Shown here: in pieces, positions 8,399-17,524 of the stretch
Numbering within the stretch: position 1 is the first letter of the stretch
Layout: each line of letters opens with the position of its first letter
Assembly (NCBI GenBank): GCA_964242895.1
Contig: CAXTBN010000007.1
Coordinates: 1-64,000 of the forward strand
Direction: 5' to 3'
DNA from: JASLDZ01 sp964242895
GTDB taxonomy: Bacteria; Pseudomonadota; Alphaproteobacteria; Caulobacterales; Caulobacteraceae
Length of the DNA: 64,000 nt
Notes under the pieces: generated by a model
The model's database searches: none
The model's input: only the letters and a program-made list of their open reading frames with translations
What the model was told of the DNA's origin: nothing
Translations under genes and position numbers: made by a program

Positions 8399-8524
8399 CT
8401 AATGGTTGGGCGACTGGTCGGCGGGATCGGGGGAGGCGCGGCCGGGGCCGCCGGAGCCGCCCATGTCGGCGCAGGCCGACAGGACGAGGCCGCAGGCGGC
8501 GAGCATGATCATCAGCTTGGGCAT
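8399..8524 (-). CDS. Small lipoprotein
   Basis: This is a 41-residue protein starting MPKLMIMLAACGLVLSACAD. The first 17 residues are a type II signal peptide and the lipobox LSAC leaves a lipidated cysteine at residue 18. The mature part, only 24 residues, is glycine-, proline- and aspartate-rich and probably disordered. It resembles the tiny entericidin-like or hypothetical lipoproteins seen in many alphaproteobacteria, but I cannot assign it. It stands alone between the porin (same strand) and a divergent permease. Confidence 0.6.
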   Translation of the reverse strand: MPKLMIMLAACGLVLSACADMGGSGGPGRASPDPADQSPNH

Positions 8525-8650
8525 GGAATGCTCCGGGGAGTGCGGTCTGACTCCAACGCGCGAGCCGGTCGACGGCTCATCGCGACCGGGGGACACGCGC
8601 CCGTGCGCGGCCGCTTGCCAGGGTCGGCCGCTTACGCCCACGGTTCGACG

Positions 8651-9988
8651 GTGATCCCGGCCGCCGATCCCCTCCTCGCCCGCGACCGCGGCCTGCGCCG
8701 CGCGATCGGGCCGGTGGGGCTCGCCGCGGCGATCGTGAACGTGGTGGTCGGGGCGGGCGTGTTCGTGCTGCCGGCGGCCATGGCGCGGGCGGCGGGTCCG
8801 TCGGCGCCGTGGGCCTACGCGGCGTGCGCATTGGTCATGGGGGCGGTGGTGCTGTGCTGCGCGGAGGCGGGCAGCCGGGTGCCGACCTCCGGCGGTCTGT
8901 ACGGCTACGTCGACGCGGCCTTCGGACCGCTGGCGGGGTTCGTCGCGGGCGTGCTGCTGTGGCTCAGCTGCGTGCTGGCGTGCGGCGGCATCGCCTCCGC
9001 GCTCGCCGACGGACTGGGACATCTGTCCCCCGCCCTGGCGACGCCGATGGCGCGCGCGGCCGTGATCGTGCTCGCCATCGGCGGACCCGCGGCGCTGAAC
9101 CTGCTGGGCGCCGGGACGGCCTCCCGCGTGATCTCGGTGGCGACGGCGGTGAAGCTGCTGCCCCTGGCGGCGTTCGTGATCGTGGGCGCGCTGGCGGCCG
9201 GCGCGCCCGCCCATCCGGCGGCGGCGGCTCCCGCGGGGCTGGGCGGCGTCGGTCGGGCGGCGCTGCTGGCCCTGTTCGCCTTCCAGGGCATGGAGACGGC
9301 GCTGGGCGCCAGCGGCGAGGTCGACCGCCCGGCGCGCAACCTGCCGCTGGCGCTCGCGGGCGCCATGGCTTTCGTGCTCGCGCTCTACGTGGGCGTGCAG
9401 GAGGTGGCGCAGCACCTGCTGGGCTCCGCCCTGGCCGCCTCGCCGGCGCCGCTGGCCGACGGGCTGGCGCGCGTGGACCCGACGCTCGGGCGCGTGGTGG
9501 CGGTGGGGGCGGCGGCGTCCATGGCGGCGTGGATCGGCAGCGACCTCCTGGGCGCGCCGCGGGTGCTGTTCGCCTTCGCCCGCGACGGCTACCTGCCGGC
9601 CTGGCTCGGGCGCGTGACAGGGAGCGGCCGGGCGCCCGGGCCGGCCATCGCCGTGCACGCGGCTGTCGCCGTCGTCCTCGCGCTTACGGGGGCGTTCGAG
9701 GCGCTCGCAGTTCTCTCGGTGCTCGCGGCCTGCGGCCTGTACATCGCCGCATGCCTGGCCGCCTGGCGGCTGGCGCGGCGCGGGGTGGCCGAGCTCGGGC
9801 CGCCGCTGCGCCTGCCCGGCCTGCCTGTCGCCGTCGTGCTGGGCGTGGCGGGCATGGGGGCGGCCGTGGCGCTGGCGCGGCCCGTGGAGATCGCCGGGCT
9901 GCTCGCGGCCACGGCGGTGTCGGCCGGCCTCTACGCGCTGCGGCCGCGCCGGAAGGTCGCCGCCGCCGTCAGTGCGCCGCCGCCATGA
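8651..9988 (+). CDS. APC-superfamily amino-acid permease
   Basis: This 445-residue inner-membrane transporter has a first helix with GLAAAIVNVVVGAGVFVLP, the unwound G-A-G-V-F motif that holds the substrate backbone in APC permeases, and about twelve hydrophobic segments. It also has the conserved FAFQGMETALGASGEVDRPA in helix 6 and LGAPRVLFAFARDGYLP around helix 8. It is likely an amino-acid/polyamine:proton symporter or exchanger; the substrate cannot be told. The GTG at 8651 is chosen because everything upstream in frame, back to 8402, is low-complexity and antisense to the small lipoprotein. The 3' end overlaps the convergent MFS gene by 20 bp. Confidence 0.85.
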   Translation: MIPAADPLLARDRGLRRAIGPVGLAAAIVNVVVGAGVFVLPAAMARAAGPSAPWAYAACALVMGAVVLCCAEAGSRVPTSGGLYGYVDAAFGPLAGFVAGVLLWLSCVLACGGIASALADGLGHLSPALATPMARAAVIVLAIGGPAALNLLGAGTASRVISVATAVKLLPLAAFVIVGALAAGAPAHPAAAAPAGLGGVGRAALLALFAFQGMETALGASGEVDRPARNLPLALAGAMAFVLALYVGVQEVAQHLLGSALAASPAPLADGLARVDPTLGRVVAVGAAASMAAWIGSDLLGAPRVLFAFARDGYLPAWLGRVTGSGRAPGPAIAVHAAVAVVLALTGAFEALAVLSVLAACGLYIAACLAAWRLARRGVAELGPPLRLPGLPVAVVLGVAGMGAAVALARPVEIAGLLAATAVSAGLYALRPRRKVAAAVSAPPP

Positions 9989-11291
9989 CCGGGGCGGCCC
10001 GGCTGCGCGCCGTGTACAGGCCGAACAGCAGGATCACCGCGTAGCACACGGCCGGCGCCCACAAGGCCCAGCGCAGGGTGGTGACGTCCGCCAGGTGGCC
10101 CGTGAGCGGGGGCAGCACCGCGCCGCCGCAGATGGCCACGCAGATCACGCCCGAGCCCTCCGCCGTGCGCGCCCCCAGGCCTTCGCTCGCGAGCGCGAAC
10201 ACGGTCGGGAACATGATGGAGTTGAACAGGCCGATCGCCAGCAGCGACCAGGCCGAGACCGCCCCCAAGCTCAGGCCCGACACCGCCAGCAGCGCCGCCG
10301 CCGCGGCCGCCGCGGCCGCCAGCACGCGCCCGGGCGGCGCCACGCGCAGCAGGTACGCGCCCATGAAGCGCCCCACCATCGCTCCGCCCCAGTAGAACGG
10401 CACGAGGGCGCCCGCGTCCTTGGGCGCGAGCCCGAGCGTGTCCGCCTGGCCGAGGTAGTTGACGATCAGCGAGCCCACCGCGACCTCGGCCCCCACGTAC
10501 AGGAAGATGCACAGCGCGCCGAAGGCGAAGCGCGGGCGGGCCAGCAGGGTGAAGGCGGCGAACGGGTTCACGCGTCCGGCCGGCGTCTCGGGCAGCCGCT
10601 TGCGCCGGCTCCACACCACCGCGGCCACCACCGCCAGGACGACCGCCAGCCCGATGTAGGCCAGCACGATCACGTGCGTCGCGCCGGCGCGGAAGCGGTC
10701 CAGCGCCGCGCCGGACAGGTGGGTCGGGTCTCCCTTGGGGACCGCTCCCAGGATCAGCTTGGATCCCACGTAGGGGAAGACGGTGGTGCCGACCGAGTTG
10801 AACGCCTGCGCGAAGGTCAGCCGGCTGTGCGCGGTGGACGGCTTGCCCAGGATGGAGATCAGCGGGTTGGCGACCACCTGCACGACCGTGATCCCCGCGG
10901 CCAGCACGAACAGGGCGGTCAGGAACATGGCGAACTGCGCCGAGGCGGACGCCGGCACGAACAGCAGGCACCCGGCCATCATCAGCACCAGCCCGAGGGC
11001 CGCGGTGCGCATGTACCCCACTTGCCGGACCACCGCCGCCGCCGGGATCGATACGAGCAGGTAGGCGCCGAAGAAGGCAGACTGCACCAGCATCGCCTGC
11101 CCGTAGCTGAGCGTGAACAACCCCTTCAGCTTGGGGATGATGATGTCGTTGAGGCTGGTGATTCCGCCGAAGATGAAGAACAGCGCGAAGACGAACACCT
11201 GCAGGTCGGGCGCGTCCACCGTCGGCGCCTCGGGCGCGGCCGCGGAAGGCGACGGCGGGTCGCTGGAGGCGCCGGCCAGGGCCTCGGTCAT
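9969..11291 (-). CDS. FucP/GluP-type MFS sugar permease
   Basis: This is a 440-residue major facilitator protein of the fucose/glucose-galactose permease group. After a 28-residue polar N-terminus, the first helix is FVFALFFIFGGITSLNDIIIPKL, followed by KGLFTLSYGQAMLVQSAFFGAYLL, a signature arrangement of this group. Later it has NPLISILG and AQAFNSVGTTVFPYVGS, also characteristic. It should import a hexose or deoxyhexose with protons. It is transcribed alone and ends within the 3' end of the APC permease gene. Sugar identity is unknown. Confidence 0.85.
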   Translation of the reverse strand: MTEALAGASSDPPSPSAAAPEAPTVDAPDLQVFVFALFFIFGGITSLNDIIIPKLKGLFTLSYGQAMLVQSAFFGAYLLVSIPAAAVVRQVGYMRTAALGLVLMMAGCLLFVPASASAQFAMFLTALFVLAAGITVVQVVANPLISILGKPSTAHSRLTFAQAFNSVGTTVFPYVGSKLILGAVPKGDPTHLSGAALDRFRAGATHVIVLAYIGLAVVLAVVAAVVWSRRKRLPETPAGRVNPFAAFTLLARPRFAFGALCIFLYVGAEVAVGSLIVNYLGQADTLGLAPKDAGALVPFYWGGAMVGRFMGAYLLRVAPPGRVLAAAAAAAAALLAVSGLSLGAVSAWSLLAIGLFNSIMFPTVFALASEGLGARTAEGSGVICVAICGGAVLPPLTGHLADVTTLRWALWAPAVCYAVILLFGLYTARSRAAPVMAAAH

Positions 11292-11340
11292 GGTGCCTCC
11301 AGGCGACTAGCCGACCCTGGATCGGGCGGATCGCCGGCGA

Positions 11341-11369
11341 TTGCAACCCGGCCGCCGGTTGGCTCTAAT
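11341..11369 (+). promoter_or_regulatory. Candidate sigma-70-type promoter for the aspartyl-protease gene
   Basis: TTGCAA (11341-11346) and TCTAAT (11364-11369) are separated by 17 bp. They match 4/6 and 5/6 of the consensus hexamers and lie about 33 bp before the GTG start of the downstream gene. The AT-richer -10 stands out in this GC-rich background. Confidence 0.45.
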
Positions 11370-11401
11370 CCGCTGACAAGACGTTCAGGCGGAGCGGCGG
11401 C

Positions 11402-13240
11402 GTGAGGCGGACGGGGGTGGTGCGCAGAGCCGCACAGGTGGCGGCGGTCATGGTCCTGGCGGCGGCGGCTCAGCCGGTGCGGGCGGCGTGCAGCCTCGGC
11501 AAGGAGGCCTCCCTGCCCGTCACCATGCTGGGGGCGGAGCCCACCGTCGAGGTGAAGCTCGACGGCAAGCCCGCGCGGCTGACCGTCGATTCGGGCGCGT
11601 TCTTCAGCACCCTGTCGCCCGCGGGCGCCGGCCAGCTCGGGCTCAGGACCTACCCCGCGCCCTTCGGCCTGCACGTGATGGGCGTGAACGGCGAGGCGGA
11701 GGTGTCCGCCACGAAGGTGGCGAGCTTCGGCCTCGCGGGCGTGCAGGTGCCAAACGTGGAGTTCCTGGTCGGCGGCGGCTCGCTGGACGGGGCCATGGGG
11801 CTGATGGGCCTGCTGGGCCGCAACGTGCTGAACGTCGCCGACGTCGAGTACGACCTGGCGCACGGGCAGTTGAACCTGCTCAAGCCGCAGGGCTGCGGGT
11901 CGCAGCCGCTCGCCTACTGGTCCTCCACGCCGCCCAGCGTGCTGGAGATGTCTCGGCGGAGCGACCGCGACACCTCGGCCAGCGGCTACGTGAGGATCAA
12001 CGGTCACGACCTGCGGGCCACGTTCGACACGGGATCGAACAGCTCCGTGCTGACCCGCGCCGGCGCCCGCAAGGCGGGCCTGAGCGTCGACGGGCCGGGC
12101 GCGGTGCGCGCCGGCTACACCACCGGGCTCGGCCGCAAGCGGCTGGCCAGCTGGATCGTGCCGGTGGACTCGATCAAGGTCGGCGACGAGGAGATCAAGC
12201 ATACAAAAGTGCGCGTCGGCGACCTGGAGATGGCCGATGTCGACATGCTGATCGGCGCCGACTTCTTCCTCTCCCACCACGTCTACATCGCCAACAGCCA
12301 GCGGCGCATCTACTTCACCTACAACGGCGGCCCGGTGTTCGACCTGTCGGTGAAGTCCAACGCCGCGCCGCCGCCAGAGCCGACCTCGACGGTGGCCGCG
12401 GCCTCGTCCCCCGGGGCCGGGGCCGGCGCTTCCGCCCCGGCCGCATCGGCTACGCCGACCACGGACGAGCCGACGGACGCGGACGGATACAGCCGACGCG
12501 GCCAGGCCTACGTGGCGCGGCGCGACTACGTCCACGCCCTGGCCGACCTGAGCCGCGCCGTGGAGCTGGCGCCGGACAACCCGCGCTACCTGCGGGAGCG
12601 GGCGCAGCTGCGGCTCGCCACGCGCCAGCCCTTCCTGGCCATGGCCGACCTCGACCAAGTGCTCAAGCTGACGCCGGACGACGCCGAGGCGCACCTGATC
12701 CGCGCGCGCCTGCGCGCCTCCGGCCGCGACCGCGCAGGAGAGGAGGCCGACGTCGACGCGGCGGACAAGGCCGCGCCTAAGCAGGCCGACCTGCGCATCG
12801 CCCTCGGCTCGTTCTACACGGCGCTGGACCGCTACGATCAGGCGGTGGCGCAGTACGACCAATGGCTGGCCGCGCACGCGGGCGACAGCCGCGAGCCGGC
12901 CGCGCTGAACGGCCGCTGCTGGGCGCGGGCGCTGGCCGGCCGCGAGCTCGACAAGGCGCAGCGCGACTGCGACGCCGCCCTGCGGCTTCAGCCGCGCACG
13001 CCCGCCTTCCTCGACAGCCGCGGCCTGGTGGAGCTGCGGCGCGGCGATCTGGACCGGGCCCGCGCGGACTACGACACGGCGCTTCAGCTCCAGCCCAAGC
13101 TGGCGTTTGCGCTCTACGGCCGCGGCGTGGTGCGCACGCGCACGGGCGACGCGACGGGCGGACAGGCCGACATAGCCGCGGCCGCCGCCGTCGACGCCCA
13201 AGTCGCCGAGCGCGCCCGTCGCGCAGGCGTCGCACCCTAA
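11402..13240 (+). CDS. Secreted protein with two retropepsin-like aspartyl-protease domains and TPR repeats
   Basis: This is a 612-residue exported protein with a signal peptide ending around PVRAA (residue 29). Two pepsin/retropepsin-like half domains follow: the first with VDSGAF at 62-67 and the second with FDTGSNSS at 208-215, each followed by a second strand block (MGLLGRNVLN; DMLIGADFF). The two DTG-type aspartates (D63 and D209) could make an intramolecular dimer. A proline/alanine/threonine linker at about 321-360 leads to four to five tetratricopeptide repeats (such as YVARRDYVHALADLSRAVEL and FYTALDRYDQAVAQYDQWL) running to the end. It would act in the periplasm as a peptidase with a protein-binding tail. 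The GTG start is supported by a promoter match upstream. Proteolytic activity is inferred. Confidence 0.8.
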   Translation: MRRTGVVRRAAQVAAVMVLAAAAQPVRAACSLGKEASLPVTMLGAEPTVEVKLDGKPARLTVDSGAFFSTLSPAGAGQLGLRTYPAPFGLHVMGVNGEAEVSATKVASFGLAGVQVPNVEFLVGGGSLDGAMGLMGLLGRNVLNVADVEYDLAHGQLNLLKPQGCGSQPLAYWSSTPPSVLEMSRRSDRDTSASGYVRINGHDLRATFDTGSNSSVLTRAGARKAGLSVDGPGAVRAGYTTGLGRKRLASWIVPVDSIKVGDEEIKHTKVRVGDLEMADVDMLIGADFFLSHHVYIANSQRRIYFTYNGGPVFDLSVKSNAAPPPEPTSTVAAASSPGAGAGASAPAASATPTTDEPTDADGYSRRGQAYVARRDYVHALADLSRAVELAPDNPRYLRERAQLRLATRQPFLAMADLDQVLKLTPDDAEAHLIRARLRASGRDRAGEEADVDAADKAAPKQADLRIALGSFYTALDRYDQAVAQYDQWLAAHAGDSREPAALNGRCWARALAGRELDKAQRDCDAALRLQPRTPAFLDSRGLVELRRGDLDRARADYDTALQLQPKLAFALYGRGVVRTRTGDATGGQADIAAAAAVDAQVAERARRAGVAP

Positions 13241-13242
13241 GC

Positions 13243-13277
13243 CAGGTCCGCGACGGCCCCGCGCGCTTGCGGACCTG
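13243..13277 (+). terminator. Stem-loop after the aspartyl-protease gene
   Basis: CAGGTCCGC (13243-13251) pairs exactly with GCGGACCTG (13269-13277) across a 17-nt loop, starting three bases after the stop codon. There is no U-tract, so it is at best a Rho-assisted or RNA-stabilising structure. Confidence 0.35.
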
Positions 13278-13301
13278 CGCGGGACATCGCATCAGCGCGC
13301 C

Positions 13302-14321
13302 ATGGCCCCCGACGCCGCCTCCCCAGTCCCCCACGAGCACGCCCATGACGGGGCCGCCCATGCGCACGGGCGTGGACACGACCACCACGGGCATGACCAC
13401 GGGCGCGGCCATTCGCACGGTCACGGGCACGGCCACTCCCACGCCCCCGCCGACTTCGGGGCCGCCTTCGCGGTCGGCGTCGTCCTGAACACGGGCTTCG
13501 TCGTCGCCGAGACGGCCTACGGCGTCCTGGCGCACTCGGTGGCGCTGATCGCCGACGCCGGGCACAACCTGTTCGACGTCTTGGGGCTGCTCGGGGCGTG
13601 GCTGGCGGCGTCGCTGGTCAAGCGGCCGCCGCGCGGGCGGTTCACCTACGGCCTGCGCTCCTCGTCCATCCTGGCGGCCCTCGCCAACGCCGTGATGCTG
13701 CTGGTGGCCGTGGGCGCGATCGCGCTCGAGGCCGTGCAGCGGCTGGCGCGGCCCGAGGCGGTGTCCGGGCGCACGGTGGTGGTGGTCGCGGCCGTGGGCA
13801 TCCTGGTGAACGGGATCACCGCGGCCCTGTTCGCCTCCGGCCGCAAGGGGGACCTGAATATCCGCAGCGCCTTCCAGCACATGCTGGGCGACGCCGTGGT
13901 CTCGGCCGGCGTGGTGGCGGCGGGGCTGGTGATCGCGGTGACGGGCTGGGCGTGGCTCGATCCGGTGACCAGCCTCGTGCTCGTGACCGTGATCGCGCTC
14001 GGCGCCTGGGGCCTGCTCCGCGACTCGGTGGCCATGAGCCTGCAGGCCGCTCCGGAGGGCATGGAGCCGTCGAAGGTGGAGGCGTTCCTGCGCCACCGGC
14101 CGGGCGTGTGCGAGGTCCACGACCTGCACGTCTGGCCCATGAGCACGACCGAGACGGCGTTGACCGCCCACCTCGTCATGCCCGACGGCCACCCGGGCGA
14201 CGCCGCCCTGGCCGCCCTGGCGCACGACCTGGAGCACCGCTTCGGCATCTGCCACGTGACGGTCCAGGTCGAGACCGATCCCGACCACCCCTGCGCGCTG
14301 GAGCCCGCCCACGTGGTGTGA
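13302..14321 (+). CDS. Cation diffusion facilitator, zinc/cobalt exporter
   Basis: This 339-residue CDF protein is of the CzcD/DmeF type. The N-terminus (about residues 11-47) is extremely histidine-rich (HGHDHHGHDHGRGHSHGHGH) and should bind metal. Six membrane helices follow, with the metal-site HxxxD pairs in IADAGHNLFDV (helix 2) and FQHMLGDAVVSAG (helix 5). The C-terminal cytoplasmic domain carries EVHDLHVWPMST, the conserved dimerisation/metal-sensing strand. It exports Zn2+, Co2+ or a related divalent ion in exchange for protons. It stands 61 bp after the protease gene and is convergent with the M20 peptidase gene. Confidence 0.92.
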   Translation: MAPDAASPVPHEHAHDGAAHAHGRGHDHHGHDHGRGHSHGHGHGHSHAPADFGAAFAVGVVLNTGFVVAETAYGVLAHSVALIADAGHNLFDVLGLLGAWLAASLVKRPPRGRFTYGLRSSSILAALANAVMLLVAVGAIALEAVQRLARPEAVSGRTVVVVAAVGILVNGITAALFASGRKGDLNIRSAFQHMLGDAVVSAGVVAAGLVIAVTGWAWLDPVTSLVLVTVIALGAWGLLRDSVAMSLQAAPEGMEPSKVEAFLRHRPGVCEVHDLHVWPMSTTETALTAHLVMPDGHPGDAALAALAHDLEHRFGICHVTVQVETDPDHPCALEPAHVV

Positions 14322-14335
14322 GCGGGCGGCCGTGC

Positions 14336-15766
14336 TCAGGCCGCGACCGCTTCGCGCACCGGCGCGCTCGCCTTAAGCCCCGTCGACAGCTCCAGCAGCG
14401 CCCGCGCCCAGGAGCGCGCGCCCTTGTGGAAGCTCTTGAGCTCGTACTTCTCGTTGGGCGAGTGGATCTGGTCGTCGTCGAGCGCGAAGCCGGCCAGCAC
14501 CACGTCCATGCCCAGCTCGCGCGCGATGTCGCCGGCGATGGGGATGGAGCCGCCGCCGCCGATCAGCGCCGCGGGCACGCCCCACTCGGCCGTGAGCGCC
14601 GCCTCAACCGCGCGGATGGCGGGGTTCTCGGGCGAGAGCGACAGGGCGGGCGAGCCCTGGCGGTCCCAGAAGCTGGCGGTGCAGTCCGCCGGCAGACGCG
14701 CCTCCACGTGATCCTTGAAGGCGCGCCAGACCGCCACCGGGTCCTGCGTCCCGACGAGGCGGAAGCTCACCTTGGCGTGCGCCTCGGCGGGGATCACCGT
14801 CTTGAAGCCCTCGCCCGTGTAGCCGCCCCACAGGCCGTTGATCTCGGCGGTGGGCCGCGCCCAGGTCTGCTCCAGCGTTGAGCGGCCCGCCTCGCCCGCG
14901 GGCTCCGACAGGCCGACCGCGCCCAGGAACTCGGCGTTGGTGAAACCCAGTCGATCCCAGGACGCCTTCACCGCGTCGGGCGTCTCCTCCACACCGTCGT
15001 AGAAGCCGGGCAGGGTCACGCGACCGTCCGCGTCGCGCAGGTCGGCCAGCACGCGCGTCATCACCGCCAGCGGGTTCCTCGCCGCCGAGCCGTACAGCCC
15101 CGAGTGCAGGTCGCGGCTGGCCGCGCGGATCGTCACCTCGCCCGCCGCCATGCCGCGCAGGGAGAGCGTGATCGCCGGCGTGGAGGCGTTCCACATGCAG
15201 GTGTCGCAGATCAGCGCGCAGTCGGCGGTGATCTCCGCCCCGTGGTCGCGCAGGAAGTCCGGCATAGAGCGCGAGCCCGACTCCTCCTCGCCCTCCAGGA
15301 AGATGGTCACGCGGCACGGCAGGGCGCCGGTGGCCGCCTTCCACGCGCGGCAGGCCTCCACGAAGGTCTTCAGCTGCGCCTTGTCGTCCGACGAGCCCCG
15401 CCCGCGGATCAGCTGCGAGCCGTCCGGCCGCGTCTCTACAGCCGGGGCGAAGGGGTCGCTGGTCCACAGGTTCAGCGGGTCCACGGGCTGCACGTCGTAG
15501 TGGCCGTAGAACAGCACGTGCGGCGCGCCCGGCGGCCCGTCGTGGCTGCCGACCACGAAGGGGTGACCGCCCACCGTGCTCTCCACGATGCGCGAGGCGA
15601 AGCCGATCTCCGCCAGTTCGGCGCGCATGAACTCCGCCCCGCGCCGCACCTCGGGAGCGAAGGCGGGGTCGGTGGAGATGGTCTGGATGCGCATCAGCGC
15701 CATCAGGCGCTCCAGCGCATGCGGCAGGTCGGCGTCGAGGCGGGCGAGGACGGCGTCTAGGCTCAT
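14336..15766 (-). CDS. M20-family dipeptidase
   Basis: This is a 476-residue metallopeptidase of the M20 ArgE/DapE/CPG2 superfamily, dipeptidase branch (carnosinase-like). Metal ligands are visible in VLFYGHYDVQPVDPL, GRGSSDDKAQ (bridging Asp), EGEEESGS (catalytic Glu pair) and CDTCMWN, with the final ligand in DDDQIHSPNEKYEL. The inserted dimerisation domain lies between. No signal peptide, so cytoplasmic hydrolysis of dipeptides is expected. The ATG at 15766 follows the trmJ stop by 11 bp, so the two form an operon. Confidence 0.92.
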   Translation of the reverse strand: MSLDAVLARLDADLPHALERLMALMRIQTISTDPAFAPEVRRGAEFMRAELAEIGFASRIVESTVGGHPFVVGSHDGPPGAPHVLFYGHYDVQPVDPLNLWTSDPFAPAVETRPDGSQLIRGRGSSDDKAQLKTFVEACRAWKAATGALPCRVTIFLEGEEESGSRSMPDFLRDHGAEITADCALICDTCMWNASTPAITLSLRGMAAGEVTIRAASRDLHSGLYGSAARNPLAVMTRVLADLRDADGRVTLPGFYDGVEETPDAVKASWDRLGFTNAEFLGAVGLSEPAGEAGRSTLEQTWARPTAEINGLWGGYTGEGFKTVIPAEAHAKVSFRLVGTQDPVAVWRAFKDHVEARLPADCTASFWDRQGSPALSLSPENPAIRAVEAALTAEWGVPAALIGGGGSIPIAGDIARELGMDVVLAGFALDDDQIHSPNEKYELKSFHKGARSWARALLELSTGLKASAPVREAVAA

Positions 15767-15777
15767 GGGCGCGTCTC

Positions 15778-16545
15778 CTACTCCTTCGCGGCTTTCGCGG
15801 CGAGCCGCTGGAGCGTCCGCCCGCGCCCCTTCACCAGGGCGGTGATCACGCCGCGCAGGCTGCGCACCTCCTGCGAGGTGAAGCTGGCGCGGCTGAGCGC
15901 CACGCGCAGGTTGCGGACCATGGAGGGCCGGTTCTCCGGCGGGAAAAAGAAGCCCGAGGCGTCCAGCTCCGCCTCCAGGTGCTCGAACAGCCGCAGCGTC
16001 TCCCCCCCGTCCGCCGGCGGCGCGAGCGGGTCGGTGAAGCGGGCGGGCGCGGCGCCCTCCGCCTGCAGGACACCCCATTCGTAGGCGGTCACGGCCACGG
16101 CCTGCGCCAGGTTCAGCGAGCGGAAGCGTGCGTCCACCGGCACGGTCAGGATCGCGTGCGTCAGCGCGATGTCGCTGGTCTCCAGGCCCGCCCGCTCGGC
16201 CCCGAACAGCACGCCCGTGCGCCACCCCTCCTCCGCCCGGACGGCGAGCTCGGCCACCGCCTTGCGGGGCGTGCGCACGGGCAGCTGGGTCTCGCGCGGA
16301 CGGGCGGTGGCGGCGAACACGAGCTGCAGGTCGGCCACCGCCGACGCCACGTCGGGGAACACGCGCGCCCCGTCCAGCGGCCAGTCCGCGCCTGACGCGG
16401 AGGCCCAGGCGCGGTCCTGCGGCCAGCCGTCCCGCGGGGCCACGAGGCGCAGCTCCGACAGGCCAAAGTTGGCCATCACGCGGGCGGCCGCGCCGATGTT
16501 CTCCGCGAGCTGCGGGCGGTCGAGGATGACGACGGGCGCAGTCAC
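15778..16545 (-). CDS. trmJ: tRNA (Cm32/Um32) 2'-O-methyltransferase, SpoU family
   Basis: This 255-residue SPOUT methyltransferase carries the three trefoil-knot motifs in order: NIGAAARVMANFG near residue 16, LFGAERAGLETSDIAL in the middle, and RSLNLAQAVAVTAYEW at the end of the catalytic domain. The C-terminal helical extension (RASFTSQEVRSLRGVI) is typical of TrmJ, which methylates residue 32 of several tRNAs using S-adenosylmethionine. It is the first gene of a two-gene unit with the M20 dipeptidase. The start at 16545 is the only sensible ATG before the motif. Confidence 0.9.
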   Translation of the reverse strand: MTAPVVILDRPQLAENIGAAARVMANFGLSELRLVAPRDGWPQDRAWASASGADWPLDGARVFPDVASAVADLQLVFAATARPRETQLPVRTPRKAVAELAVRAEEGWRTGVLFGAERAGLETSDIALTHAILTVPVDARFRSLNLAQAVAVTAYEWGVLQAEGAAPARFTDPLAPPADGGETLRLFEHLEAELDASGFFFPPENRPSMVRNLRVALSRASFTSQEVRSLRGVITALVKGRGRTLQRLAAKAAKE

Positions 16546-16792
16546 GCAACCACCGTGCAGGTCGTGCGGATCGTGCAGGTTCGCCGGCTCATCCCGTCCA
16601 TTCTAGACGCGCGGGACCGCGGCGGGTGCAAGTCTTCCGATGAGCGGCGCCCGCCTCGCGTGGACAGGCCCCGTTCATGTCGGTTCCGCCACAAAGCGGT
16701 CGGTCGGCCGCGCCGCGCCGCATCCTCTCGCCAGCTTGGGCGTTGGATGGGTCGGAACGGGGTGACCTGCTTTGAGGACCTCCAGGAAAGGC

Positions 16793-17494
16793 ATGACCAT
16801 GCGCAAGATCTACATCGCCGGGGCGCTCGCCCTGGCGGCGGCTGGGGCCCTGCCCGCGGTCGCATCGGCCGACACCCGCTGCATCAACCCGCAGACGAAC
16901 ACCGGCACCGGTGCGCTCGTGGGCGCGGCGGGCGGCGCCGCGGTGGGCTCCGTGCTCGCCGGCCGGCATTCGCGCGGCGAGGGCGCCTTGTTCGGCGCGC
17001 TCGGCGGCGCGATCCTGGGCGGCGCAGTGGGCCACAGCCAGGTGCGCTGCCCCGACGGGTACTACGCGTACGACGACCAGACGCGGCAGTACTATGACAA
17101 CAACGGCGCCGTGTATGCGCCGCCGCCCGGCCCCGGCTACGGCCCGCCGCCTCCCGGCGCCTACGGCCCGCCCCCGCCGCCCGGCGCGTATGACCGAGGC
17201 CCCGGTCCCGGCTACGCCGGCGGTGGCGCCGACTACTACCACAGCGCGCCGCAGGGCCTGCGCGAGCGGATGGACTGGGCGGCGACCCGTATCGACCGCT
17301 CGGCCGAGCGCGGACGCATCGATCCGCGCGCAGCGGACGACGCCCGCCGCGACCTGGCCGATATCCGCCGCCAGTACGCCCGCCTGAGTTCGCGCGACGG
17401 CGGCCGTCTGAACGGCGCGGACCGGCAGTACATCAACGATCGCCTGAACCGCCTGGCGCAGAACGTCCGCTGGGACTCGGCTTCCGGCTACTGA
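16793..17494 (+). CDS. Glycine-zipper outer-envelope protein with proline-rich linker
   Basis: This 233-residue exported protein has a signal peptide (MTMRKIYIAGALALAAAG...ASA), a glycine-zipper segment (TGALVGAAGGAAVGSVLAGR and GALFGALGGAILGGAVG, about 38-81), and two cysteines. Next comes a tyrosine/proline/glycine-rich stretch (PPPGPGYGPPPPGAYG), and a C-terminal helical domain of about 85 residues rich in Arg and Asp (IDRSAERGRIDPRAADDARR). Related alphaproteobacterial proteins are called 17-kDa-antigen-like or 2TM glycine-zipper proteins and insert in the outer membrane. The start at 16793 is preceded by AGGAAAGG; a second ATG six bases later is possible. It ends with a strong terminator. 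Confidence 0.8.
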   Translation: MTMRKIYIAGALALAAAGALPAVASADTRCINPQTNTGTGALVGAAGGAAVGSVLAGRHSRGEGALFGALGGAILGGAVGHSQVRCPDGYYAYDDQTRQYYDNNGAVYAPPPGPGYGPPPPGAYGPPPPPGAYDRGPGPGYAGGGADYYHSAPQGLRERMDWAATRIDRSAERGRIDPRAADDARRDLADIRRQYARLSSRDGGRLNGADRQYINDRLNRLAQNVRWDSASGY

Positions 17495-17524
17495 GGACCG
17501 TCCTCACGGGCTGACCTGAAGGAG

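Noticed and set aside
8402..8650. APC permease starting at 8402
   Set aside because: The added 83 residues are antisense to a small lipoprotein with a clear lipobox and show no transporter features; the GTG at 8651 is preferred.
11402..12360. Retroelement or provirus because of retropepsin-like motifs
   Set aside because: No reverse transcriptase, integrase or repeats are present; bacterial exported aspartyl proteases of this fold are chromosomal genes.
16546..16792. Short gene or riboswitch in the 247-bp gap between trmJ and the glycine-zipper gene
   Set aside because: Only short direct repeats (CGTGCAGGT twice near 16555-16580) and no coding or conserved RNA pattern could be supported.
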